DNA of 5,812 bases from NCBI GenBank assembly GCA_017414145.1, contig JAFPQL010000137.1:1-5812 (forward strand), given 5' to 3'. Positions 1-5,812 of the stretch are shown here, one piece after another (position 1 is the first letter of the stretch; every line of letters starts with the position of its first letter). The position numbers were made by a program, and so were the translations under genes. Source of the stretch: Oscillospiraceae bacterium. Lineage in GTDB: Bacteria; Bacillota_A; Clostridia; Oscillospirales; Ruminococcaceae. The notes under the pieces were generated by a model. It saw nothing but the letters and a program-made list of their open reading frames with translations. It was not told the DNA's origin and searched no databases.

Positions 1-1097
1 ATGGAGATATACGCCAGAATATTGCCGATGTCACCGAATTCAATCTGGATGTCGTACTCATCCCGCAGCAGGTCGTAGACCTCGATGCCGGCAAGCCCGA
101 TCTCTCTGGTATAGACCGAGAGCTTGGTCACATCGAAGGCGAAGCAGCTTGTGCCGTTGCACAGCTCGGACGAGTAGGCGTAGTAGCCGCCGATTTCATT
201 GATCTCGGTGCGCGCATATTCCGCGATGCCCATGACCTTGGCAAAGGATTCGCTGCCGCGCAGCGCCAGATTCCGGCGGGAGATATCGAGGCTGGAAATC
301 AGCAGGTACGAGGCGCTGGTCGTCTGTGTAAGATTGATGATCTGCCGGACATAGCCCTCGTTGACGCTGTGATTCAAAAGCAGCAGCGAGCTCTGCGTCA
401 GGCTGCCGCCGGACTTGTGCATGGAAACTGCTGCCATGTCCGCACCGGCTTCCATTGCCGTGACGGGCAGCTTCTCCTGAAAATAAAAATGTGTGCCGTG
501 CGCTTCATCGACCAGCACCTGCATCCCGTGGGCATGGGCGAGCTTCACGATGGCGCGCAGATCAGAGCAGATGCCGTAATAGGTCGGGTTGTTGACGAAC
601 ACCGCGACTGCGTCGGGATTCTCGTTGATCGCCTGCTCCACCTGAGACAGCTCCATGCCCAGTGCGATGCCGATGCGCGGCTCCACATCGGGATTGACAT
701 AGACCGGCACCGCGCCGCACAGCACGAGCGCATTGATGACGCTCTTGTGGACATTGCGCGGGACGATGAGCTTCTGCCCGGCCTTGCACGCCGAGAGAAT
801 CATGCTCTGCACGGCGGAGGTCGTTCCGCCGACCATGAAAAAGGCGTGCGCCGCACCGAAGGCATCCGCTGCGAGGTTTTCCGCTTCCAGAATCACTGAC
901 ACCGGATGGCAGAGATTGTCCAGCGGCTTCATCGAATTGACATCAATGCCGACGCACTGCTCGCCGAGCAGCCGCACCAGCTCCGGATTGCCGCGGCCGC
1001 GTTTGTGGCCGGGAACATCAAAGGGAACCACGCGCTGCCGCCGCAGACGCTCCAGCGCCTCATATACGGGGGCGCGCTTCTGCTTTTCAAAATCCAT
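1..1097 (-). CDS. Orn/Lys/Arg decarboxylase, PLP-dependent (C-terminus cut by window edge)
   Basis: Cytoplasmic PLP enzyme of the group that removes the alpha-carboxyl of arginine, lysine or ornithine to make agmatine, cadaverine or putrescine. I translated 365 codons; no stop occurs before the left edge, so roughly the last quarter of a typical ~480-490-residue short-form (Bacillus SpeA/YaaO-like) enzyme is missing. Seen: FDVPGHKRGRG (26-36), the phosphate-loop motif GGTTSAVQSM (90-99), NVHKS with H117 expected to stack on PLP, DEAH with D197 and H200, and SMHKSGG with K228 as the Schiff-base lysine. The start is well bounded: an in-frame TAG lies three codons upstream of the ATG at 1097. 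The Shine-Dalgarno is not ideal (AAGGA about 14 nt upstream, or AGAAG 3 nt upstream). It is transcribed divergently from the cellulase gene. Substrate cannot be decided, so no symbol is given; the C-terminal domain is not visible. Confidence 0.93.
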   Translation of the reverse strand, partial: MDFEKQKRAPVYEALERLRRQRVVPFDVPGHKRGRGNPELVRLLGEQCVGIDVNSMKPLDNLCHPVSVILEAENLAADAFGAAHAFFMVGGTTSAVQSMILSACKAGQKLIVPRNVHKSVINALVLCGAVPVYVNPDVEPRIGIALGMELSQVEQAINENPDAVAVFVNNPTYYGICSDLRAIVKLAHAHGMQVLVDEAHGTHFYFQEKLPVTAMEAGADMAAVSMHKSGGSLTQSSLLLLNHSVNEGYVRQIINLTQTTSASYLLISSLDISRRNLALRGSESFAKVMGIAEYARTEINEIGGYYAYSSELCNGTSCFAFDVTKLSVYTREIGLAGIEVYDLLRDEYDIQIEFGDIGNILAYIS

Positions 1098-1128
1098 GCG
1101 CTTCTAACCGATCCTTCTTCTGCGGATT

Positions 1129-1158
1129 CCGTGCGGATGCGGTCTGCCTGCCGCACGG
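1129..1158 (-). repeat. Inverted repeat / hairpin in decarboxylase leader, proximal to start
   Basis: CCGTGCGG and CCGCACGG form a perfect 8-bp stem around a 14-nt loop. The loop contains a competing CCGCA that can pair with the first arm's TGCGG, giving an alternative smaller hairpin. In the minus-strand transcript the stem begins directly after the TGA of the short possible leader ORF. No T-run follows on either strand. Confidence 0.4.
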
Positions 1159-1215
1159 TCAAAACTTCTGTGTAAAGAGAGAAGGCACCCTGCACGGAGC
1201 CATCGTACCGGAATC

Positions 1216-1237
1216 AGGGCGGCGGAAAACGCCCCCT
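1216..1237 (-). repeat. Inverted repeat / hairpin in decarboxylase leader, distal
   Basis: On the minus strand AGGGGGCG and CGCCGCCCT pair as eight base pairs with one bulged base around a 5-nt UUUUC loop. It is GC-rich and probably stable in RNA. It is not followed by a U-tract in either direction, so it is better read as leader structure than as a terminator. Confidence 0.35.
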
Positions 1238-1285
1238 TGGCGCTGATGAACGGGATGCAGATTGCCTCACGGATATACTGCTCTT

Positions 1286-1314
1286 ATTATATCACAGCGG
1301 GCGCGGACTGTCAA
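1286..1314 (-). promoter_or_regulatory. Sigma-A-type promoter for the decarboxylase gene
   Basis: Read on the minus strand: TTGACA (1314-1309), a 17-nt spacer, and TATAAT (1291-1286). Both hexamers match consensus exactly, and TGA directly before TATAAT gives an extended -10 (TGnTATAAT). Expected start of transcription is near 1279, well upstream of the ATG at 1097. It is the only strong promoter I found for the minus-strand gene. Confidence 0.8.
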
Positions 1315-1323
1315 GCGAAAATC

Positions 1324-1337
1324 CCGCAAAACTGCGG
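1324..1337. promoter_or_regulatory. Central dyad between divergent promoters, possible operator
   Basis: CCGCA-AAAC-TGCGG is a 5-bp inverted repeat with a 4-nt centre. It lies exactly 9 nt from the -35 box on each side, so the whole divergent region is symmetric around position 1330.5. The placement suits a dimeric regulator acting on both promoters, but the dyad is short and no regulator gene is visible in the window. The operator reading is inference. Confidence 0.35.
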
Positions 1338-1346
1338 CGGGGGGAC

Positions 1347-1375
1347 TTGACTTTCTGCCCGCTCTGTGATACGAT
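1347..1375 (+). promoter_or_regulatory. Sigma-A-type promoter for the GH9 cellulase gene
   Basis: TTGACT (1347-1352), 17-nt spacer, TACGAT (1370-1375), with TGA just before the -10 as an extended element. Expected start of transcription is near 1382, leaving a leader of about 38 nt before the ATG. The -10 is weaker than that of the divergent decarboxylase promoter, so this promoter may be weaker or depend more on a regulator. Confidence 0.7.
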
Positions 1376-1419
1376 AAAGGAAGGGTGACCCGAAATCCGA
1401 GGGGGAAGGAGTTTTTCAC

Positions 1420-3762
1420 ATGAAAGGAAAGAAACTGACTGCGGTGCTGCTCAGCCTGCTGACGGCGGGAATGATGCTGCCGCAGTCCGCGTCCGCAACG
1501 GCGCTGCCGCACAAGGCGGACTTTGAGGAGCCGGAGGTGAATTTCGCAAAGCTGCTGCAATATTCGCTGTATTTCTACGACGCGAATATGTGCGGCACGG
1601 ATGTGACCGGCAAGAGCCTGCTGCCGTGGCGCGGAAACTGCCATATCTATGACGCGAAAATCCCGCTCCAGCCGATGCAGGACGGCATCGGCACCAATTT
1701 CACGGCGGCGGAAATCGCAAAGTACAGGGACATTCTCGACCCGGACGGCGACGGCTTCGTCGATGTGTCCGGCGGCTTTCACGACGCGGGCGACCATGTC
1801 AAATTCGGAATGCCGGAGACCTATGCGGCATCCGTTGTCGCGTGGGGATACTATGAATTCCGCGACGCCTACGAGGCCATCGGGGAGGCTGAGCACACCG
1901 AGACGATTCTGCGGCATTTCTCCGAATACATGATGCGCTGCACCTTCCGCGATCAGGACGGCAAGGTCGTCGCGTTCTGTCATCAGGTCGGCGACGGCGA
2001 CATCGACCACAAATACTGGCAGTCTCCGGAAATCGACGCGATGCAGCGGCCGGCGTTTTTCGCAACGGAAAACCGCATGGCAACCGATGTCGTCTCCGAG
2101 GCGGCGGCGTCGCTGGCAATCAACTACTGCATCTTCAAGGAGAGCGACCCGGACTACGCCGCGGACTGTCTGGATTATGCCAAGGCGCTCTACCGCTTCG
2201 CCGCCGAGACGAAGAAGGCGCTCCTCAAGGGCGCGGACGGCCCTGCGAGCTATTACGAGTCCAAAAAGTGGGAGGACGACTTCTGCTTTGCGGGCGGCTG
2301 GCTCTATCTCATCACGGAGGACCACTGGTATCTGGAGCAGTGCCTCAAATATGACGACTACTACGCCCCGCCCGGCTATGTGCTCTGCTGGAACGATATG
2401 TGGAACGGTGTTTCCATTATTTTCGGCAGAATTCAGGATCAGTATCCGGAGATCTGCGAGGAGACCCGTGTCGCAATCGGCAGAGGGCAGTACGAAAAGC
2501 TCGACTTCTGGGAGATCGAAGCCAAGGCGCTGAACGAATATATCTCCGGCTCCAAATACACCGATGCGGGTTATTTCTTCATCGACAACTGGGGCTCCGC
2601 CCGCTACAACACCGCCGCGCAGTTCACGGCACTCGTCTACGACAAGTATCAGAAGGGCAAGGACTGCTACAAGCCCGACCAGCCCGACTACCATTTCTCC
2701 GAATGGGCGCTGGGGCAGATGGAATATCTGCTCGGCGACAATCCGCTCGGCCGCTGCTATGTCGTCGGCTACAACGAAAAATCCGCGAAATATCCGCATC
2801 ACCGCGCCGCGTCCGGCCTGACCATGGCGGAGGACACCGCAGAGCACAAGCATGTGCTCTGGGGCGCGCTGGTCGGCGGCCCGCGCAAGAATGACCAGCA
2901 CAGCGACACCACAAACGACTGGGTGGACAATGAGGTGACGATCGACTACAACGCCGCGTTTGTCGGCGCGGCAGCCGGACTGTATCTGCAATACGGCGAC
3001 GAGAGTATGCAGCCGACACCGGATTTCCCGCCGCCGGAAAAGGAATCCGACGACGGCCTGTTCTCCGGCAATGACTTCTGGGTCTCCGGCTATTATCAGG
3101 ATGCGCCGGAAAGCACGGGCGCCGGCACGACAAAGCTCACCTTCTTTGTGAACACGGACAGTCTGGAGCCGCACACCGATCTGTCGATCCGCTATTATTT
3201 CGACATCAGCGAATTTGAATCGAACACCGGGATTCCCGGCAGCTTCGTGCTCCAGTGCCCCTACGATCAGGTGCAGACGGAGGTCACCGGAAAGAAGGCG
3301 GAGATCTCGCAGCCGAAGCAGTACAAGGATGACATCTACTATATCGAGATCGCGTGGCCGGAATACGCCATTGCAAACTCCAATAAAAAGGTTCAGCTCA
3401 TTCTGGGGATGTTCTACGGCGACAACTGGGATCCGGACAACGACTGGAGCCTGACCGGCATGAAGCAGCTCGGCGAGGAATACGACACGCTGGTCAGCGG
3501 CGTAGAGGTCGCGGAGCGCTGCCCGAATGTCTGCGTCTATGCGGACGGCGTGCTGGTCGGCGGCACGGAACCGGACGGCACGGTTCCGGACAAGGTCTAC
3601 ACCGCGGCACATCTGGACCGCCTGATGAAAATGCTGCTGAACATCAGGCCCTTTGATTCCAAAGAAACCGCAATGCAGTTTGACTTCAGCGGCGACGGAC
3701 ATCTCGATGCGCGGGACGCCGCGCTGCTCAGACAGATCCTGCTGAAGCAGCAGAAAAAGTAA
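1420..3762 (+). CDS. Secreted family 9 glycoside hydrolase (endoglucanase) with CBM3c and dockerin
   Basis: A 780-residue exported cellulase, probably an (often processive) endo-beta-1,4-glucanase. Residues 1-26 are a signal peptide (KGKK, hydrophobic core, cleavage likely after ASA at 26 or ATA at 28). The GH9 module spans about 40-525: FHDAGDHVKFG carries D122 and D125 (nucleophilic-water/base pair), YPHHRAASG (458-466) is the histidine signature, and DNEVTIDYNAAF carries the acid E505. Residues 72-118 hold an insertion ending in DPDGDGFVD (107-115), which looks like a calcium loop. A CBM3c-like module covers about 549-718 (RYYFDISEF, DIYYIEI, NDWSLTG, VLVGGTEP), matching the GH9-CBM3c architecture in which CBM3c aids processivity. 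A dockerin-like end (about 719-776) has one canonical calcium loop (D755, S757, D759, D763, D766) and one degenerate repeat. The start is supported by AAGGAG at 1406-1411, 8 nt before the ATG. Attachment to a cellulosome scaffold is inferred from the dockerin. Confidence 0.95.
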   Translation: MKGKKLTAVLLSLLTAGMMLPQSASATALPHKADFEEPEVNFAKLLQYSLYFYDANMCGTDVTGKSLLPWRGNCHIYDAKIPLQPMQDGIGTNFTAAEIAKYRDILDPDGDGFVDVSGGFHDAGDHVKFGMPETYAASVVAWGYYEFRDAYEAIGEAEHTETILRHFSEYMMRCTFRDQDGKVVAFCHQVGDGDIDHKYWQSPEIDAMQRPAFFATENRMATDVVSEAAASLAINYCIFKESDPDYAADCLDYAKALYRFAAETKKALLKGADGPASYYESKKWEDDFCFAGGWLYLITEDHWYLEQCLKYDDYYAPPGYVLCWNDMWNGVSIIFGRIQDQYPEICEETRVAIGRGQYEKLDFWEIEAKALNEYISGSKYTDAGYFFIDNWGSARYNTAAQFTALVYDKYQKGKDCYKPDQPDYHFSEWALGQMEYLLGDNPLGRCYVVGYNEKSAKYPHHRAASGLTMAEDTAEHKHVLWGALVGGPRKNDQHSDTTNDWVDNEVTIDYNAAFVGAAAGLYLQYGDESMQPTPDFPPPEKESDDGLFSGNDFWVSGYYQDAPESTGAGTTKLTFFVNTDSLEPHTDLSIRYYFDISEFESNTGIPGSFVLQCPYDQVQTEVTGKKAEISQPKQYKDDIYYIEIAWPEYAIANSNKKVQLILGMFYGDNWDPDNDWSLTGMKQLGEEYDTLVSGVEVAERCPNVCVYADGVLVGGTEPDGTVPDKVYTAAHLDRLMKMLLNIRPFDSKETAMQFDFSGDGHLDARDAALLRQILLKQQKK

Positions 3763-3775
3763 ACCGACCAAGCCG

Positions 3776-3815
3776 CAGCGCCCGGAAGCCTGTTTTCCGG
3801 GCGCTGTTTCTATAA
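3776..3815 (+). terminator. Rho-independent terminator of the GH9 gene
   Basis: CAGCGCCCGGAA (3776-3787) and TTCCGGGCGCTG (3795-3806) form a perfect 12-bp stem with a 7-nt loop, followed by TTTCTATAATTTATTT. It begins 13 nt after the TAA. The T-rich side is only on the plus strand, so it acts in that direction and separates the cellulase from the downstream gene. Confidence 0.9.
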
Positions 3816-3956
3816 TTTATTTGCAATGTCAGTACAGATTGATATATGACAATAGAAAAGTCATTCCGCGGATTGCACAACAAATCGGGGATCCGTAAAT
3901 CCACCTTTTTAATGGAATCTTAATAAGCAATAAGAGACGGAACCGCAATATCATAC
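3816..3956. other. AT-rich intergenic region, no gene seen
   Basis: Between the GH9 terminator and the next promoter there is clearly more A+T than in the flanking genes. I see no ORF with a ribosome site, no tRNA-like fold and no insertion-sequence ends. The only symmetric site noticed is the 8-bp palindrome TCCGCGGA at 3865-3872. The stretch may hold regulator sites for the downstream gene, but nothing specific can be supported. Confidence 0.5.
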
Positions 3957-3985
3957 TTGAATTCCCATAATTTATATGATATAAT
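3957..3985 (+). promoter_or_regulatory. Sigma-A-type promoter for the LRR protein gene
   Basis: TTGAAT (3957-3962), 17-nt spacer, consensus TATAAT (3980-3985), preceded by TGA as an extended -10. Expected transcription start is near 3992, giving a short leader of about 32 nt. Together with the upstream terminator it makes the LRR gene a separate transcription unit. Confidence 0.8.
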
Positions 3986-3990
3986 TGCTG

Positions 3991-4007
3991 TGATGCGATT
4001 TGCATCA
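3991..4007 (+). promoter_or_regulatory. Short dyad at the predicted transcript start of the LRR gene
   Basis: TGATGC-GATTT-GCATCA is a 6-bp inverted repeat with a 5-nt centre. It covers the predicted start of transcription (about 3992) and ends one base before the AAGGAGGT ribosome site at 4009-4016. It could be a repressor operator or a 5'-end RNA hairpin that protects the mRNA or modulates translation. It is short enough that chance is possible. Confidence 0.3.
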
Positions 4008-4023
4008 GAAGGAGGTAATTGCG

Positions 4024-5812
4024 ATGAATTTGAAACATATCGCAACCGTTCTGCTCTGCGCAGCGGCAATGGCAGCAGCACCGTATATGCCGGGAATCCG
4101 CAGCGTCGTGCAGGACAACAGCATCACAGCAGAAGCAGCAGACAGTTGTATCGGACAGTTCTGGTCGGGCAATTTCGGATATCAGCTCTACCAGACAAGC
4201 AGCGGCACCAAGTACGCCGTCATCGCCTCGGCGGTTGACAGCCAGACGCTGACAGTCGGTGCAACCGTCACCCATCAAAGTGTCTCCTACCCGATCCGGA
4301 AGATCAAGGACGGCGCAATCGCACTCCGTACCGTCACCACCTTCGATCTCACAAACGCCAGCAATTTGCAGGAGATCGGCGCAAACGCGTTTTCCGGTTC
4401 CACCGTCAAGTATGTCAGAATCGGCGGCGGGAATCTGACGATCAAGCAGGAGGCATTCCGCAGCACACCGCAGCTCCAGTATGTATATGTATACTCCTCT
4501 GTCACCGATCTGACAATTGAGCAGAACGCCTTTACGGAATCCGGTCTGAAGTACTTCTATTGCTACGCAGACAGAGTCACCCTGAAGACCAAGTCCTTTG
4601 AGCGCAGCACCAATCTCAGAAGTATGTATCTTTATTCCGATACGGATACCGCTACCATTCAGACTGCGGCCTTCGCGCAGTCCGGCATCACAAATCTCAA
4701 TGTCTACTGCCGCAACATCACGATTGCGCAGAACGCATTCTCGAACCCCAGCTCCAGTATGACCTCTGCAAGCCTGAGCAATGTCTATTTCGGCAGCAAT
4801 ACCAGCATCATCACGCTGTACGACCATGCGTTCAACGGACTGTGGTCGCTGGGCACCGTCACGATCAGCAATCCGAACGCTGATCTGTTCCTTGGCAAAG
4901 CTGTGTTCTCCGGCTCCACGCTCCGGACCATCAATCTTCCGAACACAACCACAAGCATTCCGGAGGATACCTTCTCATACTGCGGTCAGCTTTCGTGCTT
5001 CCCGGTTTCCGGATCCGTCACTTCCATCGGGAAAAACGCATTCTCGCACGCCTCTCTGCCCGACACAGTTTACATCCCGGCCGGCGTGACATTCATTGAC
5101 CCGACCGCTTTCACCTATGCACAGAATGTCAGCAGCTTCAGTGTACCCGGCAGCAATCCGAACTACAAATCCGTCGGCGGCGTGCTGTACTCCAGGGACG
5201 GTTTCACACTGCTTTGTTTCCCGGAAAAGAAGGAGTCGTACACCCTGAATACCACCGCCTCCCTGATTCCGGACGGCGCAATCTACAACAACAAGTTCCT
5301 GCACTCCCTCTCGATCCCGAATTTCGCCCGTCCTTACAACGAACAGGTTTCCTTCTACGGCCTTGACAATCTCGAATATCTGACCATTCCGTCGTCGGAG
5401 TACAACAACAGAACCGGCGAAAACCTGATTTACCGCTACAGCGACCTGTTCTTATATACGAATCTGCACAACATCAACAATGTGGAAATCGTTGAAACGC
5501 CTGACGGCAGCGAACCGCGCATCTGCGAAAAGTTCCGTCCCTTTGTGGAGGCAAACCTTGACAACTACCAGCTTACATATTACTATTTCATGGAGGATTA
5601 TGCGAACAAGATGGCAGACTATGTCGTCAACTCCGTCACGAATTCGTCTATGAGCCCGCTCAAAAAGGCCGTGCGTCTGCACGAGTGGATCTGCGCCCGC
5701 ACAACCTACGATCCGAGAGAGATTGCCGATCCCGATTTCTCTGATTACGGCAACCATACCGAATACTCTGTATTCCTTCACAAAGAGCTCATCAACGGCA
5801 CGCTCACAAATG
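4024..5812 (+). CDS. Secreted BspA-type leucine-rich-repeat protein with transglutaminase-like region (C-terminus cut)
   Basis: 596 codons are visible with no stop before the right edge. The start is firm: AAGGAGGT at 4009-4016, 7 nt before the ATG. Residues 1-39 look like a signal peptide (MNLKH, hydrophobic run 6-19, cleavage probably after AEA at 38). About 94-455 is an LRR_5/BspA-like array with some 11-12 repeats of roughly 22-26 residues marked by NAF/EAF/KSF/AAF-type turns and short beta strands. Around 377-400 sits the typical BspA segment (NPNY, GGVLYSRDG, LLCFPEKK). From about 530 the sequence LKKAVRLHEWICARTTYD resembles the helix that opens transglutaminase-like domains; the catalytic Cys-His-Asp would lie downstream and is not seen. 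LRR-transglutaminase proteins with dockerins are known in cellulosomal ruminococci, so a C-terminal dockerin is possible but unproven. Function is uncertain: adhesion, protein-protein contact or cell-surface peptidase/cross-linking are all open. Confidence 0.88.
   Translation, partial: MNLKHIATVLLCAAAMAAAPYMPGIRSVVQDNSITAEAADSCIGQFWSGNFGYQLYQTSSGTKYAVIASAVDSQTLTVGATVTHQSVSYPIRKIKDGAIALRTVTTFDLTNASNLQEIGANAFSGSTVKYVRIGGGNLTIKQEAFRSTPQLQYVYVYSSVTDLTIEQNAFTESGLKYFYCYADRVTLKTKSFERSTNLRSMYLYSDTDTATIQTAAFAQSGITNLNVYCRNITIAQNAFSNPSSSMTSASLSNVYFGSNTSIITLYDHAFNGLWSLGTVTISNPNADLFLGKAVFSGSTLRTINLPNTTTSIPEDTFSYCGQLSCFPVSGSVTSIGKNAFSHASLPDTVYIPAGVTFIDPTAFTYAQNVSSFSVPGSNPNYKSVGGVLYSRDGFTLLCFPEKKESYTLNTTASLIPDGAIYNNKFLHSLSIPNFARPYNEQVSFYGLDNLEYLTIPSSEYNNRTGENLIYRYSDLFLYTNLHNINNVEIVETPDGSEPRICEKFRPFVEANLDNYQLTYYYFMEDYANKMADYVVNSVTNSSMSPLKKAVRLHEWICARTTYDPREIADPDFSDYGNHTEYSVFLHKELINGTLTN

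Larger units (their letters stand above)
1098..1279 (-). promoter_or_regulatory. Predicted long structured 5' leader of the decarboxylase mRNA
   Basis: If transcription starts about 7 nt after the -10 box, the mRNA has a leader of about 180 nt. It contains two inverted repeats (1216-1237 and 1129-1158, listed separately) and a possible 14-codon ORF on the minus strand (1203 to 1159, ATG to TGA) with no convincing ribosome site. The second hairpin ends about 10 nt before the AAGGA element that may serve the decarboxylase, so folding could affect translation. No U-tract follows either hairpin, so neither is a classical terminator. I do not recognise a known riboswitch class. No convincing gene is seen here on either strand. 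Confidence 0.4.

Noticed and set aside
1129..1158. Hairpin considered as a terminator for either strand
   Set aside because: No T-rich tract follows the stem on the plus or minus strand.
369..1195. Several open frames on both strands within the decarboxylase region
   Set aside because: All overlap the decarboxylase frame, which carries the full set of PLP-enzyme motifs. The one starting with GTG at 1195 on the minus strand overlaps the decarboxylase start and has no ribosome site or known domain.
1159..1203. Possible 14-residue leader peptide (minus strand, ATG to TGA)
   Set aside because: Not listed as a gene because no Shine-Dalgarno precedes the ATG and it has no run of Lys, Arg or Orn-related codons that would explain attenuation. 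Kept only as part of the leader finding.
1267..3771. An 834-codon open frame on the minus strand, antisense to the whole GH9 gene
   Set aside because: It is fully explained as a shadow of the GH9 gene: high G+C at third codon positions removes stops from the opposite frame. It has no recognisable domain, runs through the terminator-proximal and promoter regions, and the plus-strand frame has clear catalytic motifs, signal peptide and ribosome site.
3829..4827. A 332-codon minus-strand open frame over the start of the LRR gene
   Set aside because: It crosses the LRR gene's promoter, ribosome site and signal peptide, shows no domain or ribosome site of its own, and its sequence reads as a reverse translation of the LRR repeats.
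1..5812. CRISPR array, tRNA/rRNA genes, insertion sequence or attachment site
   Set aside because: Reading by eye I found no regularly spaced direct repeats outside the LRR coding repeats, no tRNA-like fold, no transposase motifs and no paired terminal inverted repeats with target duplications.

Overview
The window looks like a chromosomal piece from an anaerobic, fibre-degrading Gram-positive gut or rumen bacterium, most plausibly a Ruminococcus-type Oscillospiraceae member. This is inferred from a secreted family 9 glycoside hydrolase carrying a CBM3c-like module and a C-terminal dockerin-like module, from the strong Shine-Dalgarno sites and the consensus sigma-A-type promoters, and from a secreted leucine-rich-repeat protein whose visible end resembles a transglutaminase-like fold. 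The species cannot be fixed from the sequence alone.

Layout. Positions 1-1097 (minus strand) hold most of a cytoplasmic PLP-dependent Orn/Lys/Arg decarboxylase; its C-terminal end lies beyond the left edge. Positions 1098-1279 are its predicted structured 5' leader. Positions 1286-1375 form a divergent promoter region in which the minus-strand and plus-strand promoters are near mirror images around a central 14-bp dyad. Positions 1420-3762 (plus) encode a 780-residue secreted GH9-CBM3c-dockerin protein, followed by a strong intrinsic terminator at 3776-3809. An AT-rich intergenic region carries a promoter for a third gene, which begins at 4024 and runs off the right edge. That gene encodes a secreted BspA-type (LRR_5) leucine-rich-repeat protein leading into a transglutaminase-like region.

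How they fit together. The GH9 protein is probably a cell-surface, cellulosome-attached endoglucanase. The LRR protein is exported as well and may be another cellulosome or cell-surface component, but its C-terminus, where a dockerin would be expected, is not visible. The decarboxylase is cytoplasmic and is not obviously part of cellulose degradation; its link to the cellulase gene is the shared, symmetric promoter region. Each gene has its own promoter, so this is three transcription units and not one operon.

Nothing here proves a wholly new system. The points most worth a second look are the mirror-image divergent promoter, the asymmetric dockerin with one apparently calcium-free repeat, the calcium-loop-like insertion in the GH9 catalytic module, the structured decarboxylase leader, and the aromatic-rich LRR-transglutaminase architecture.
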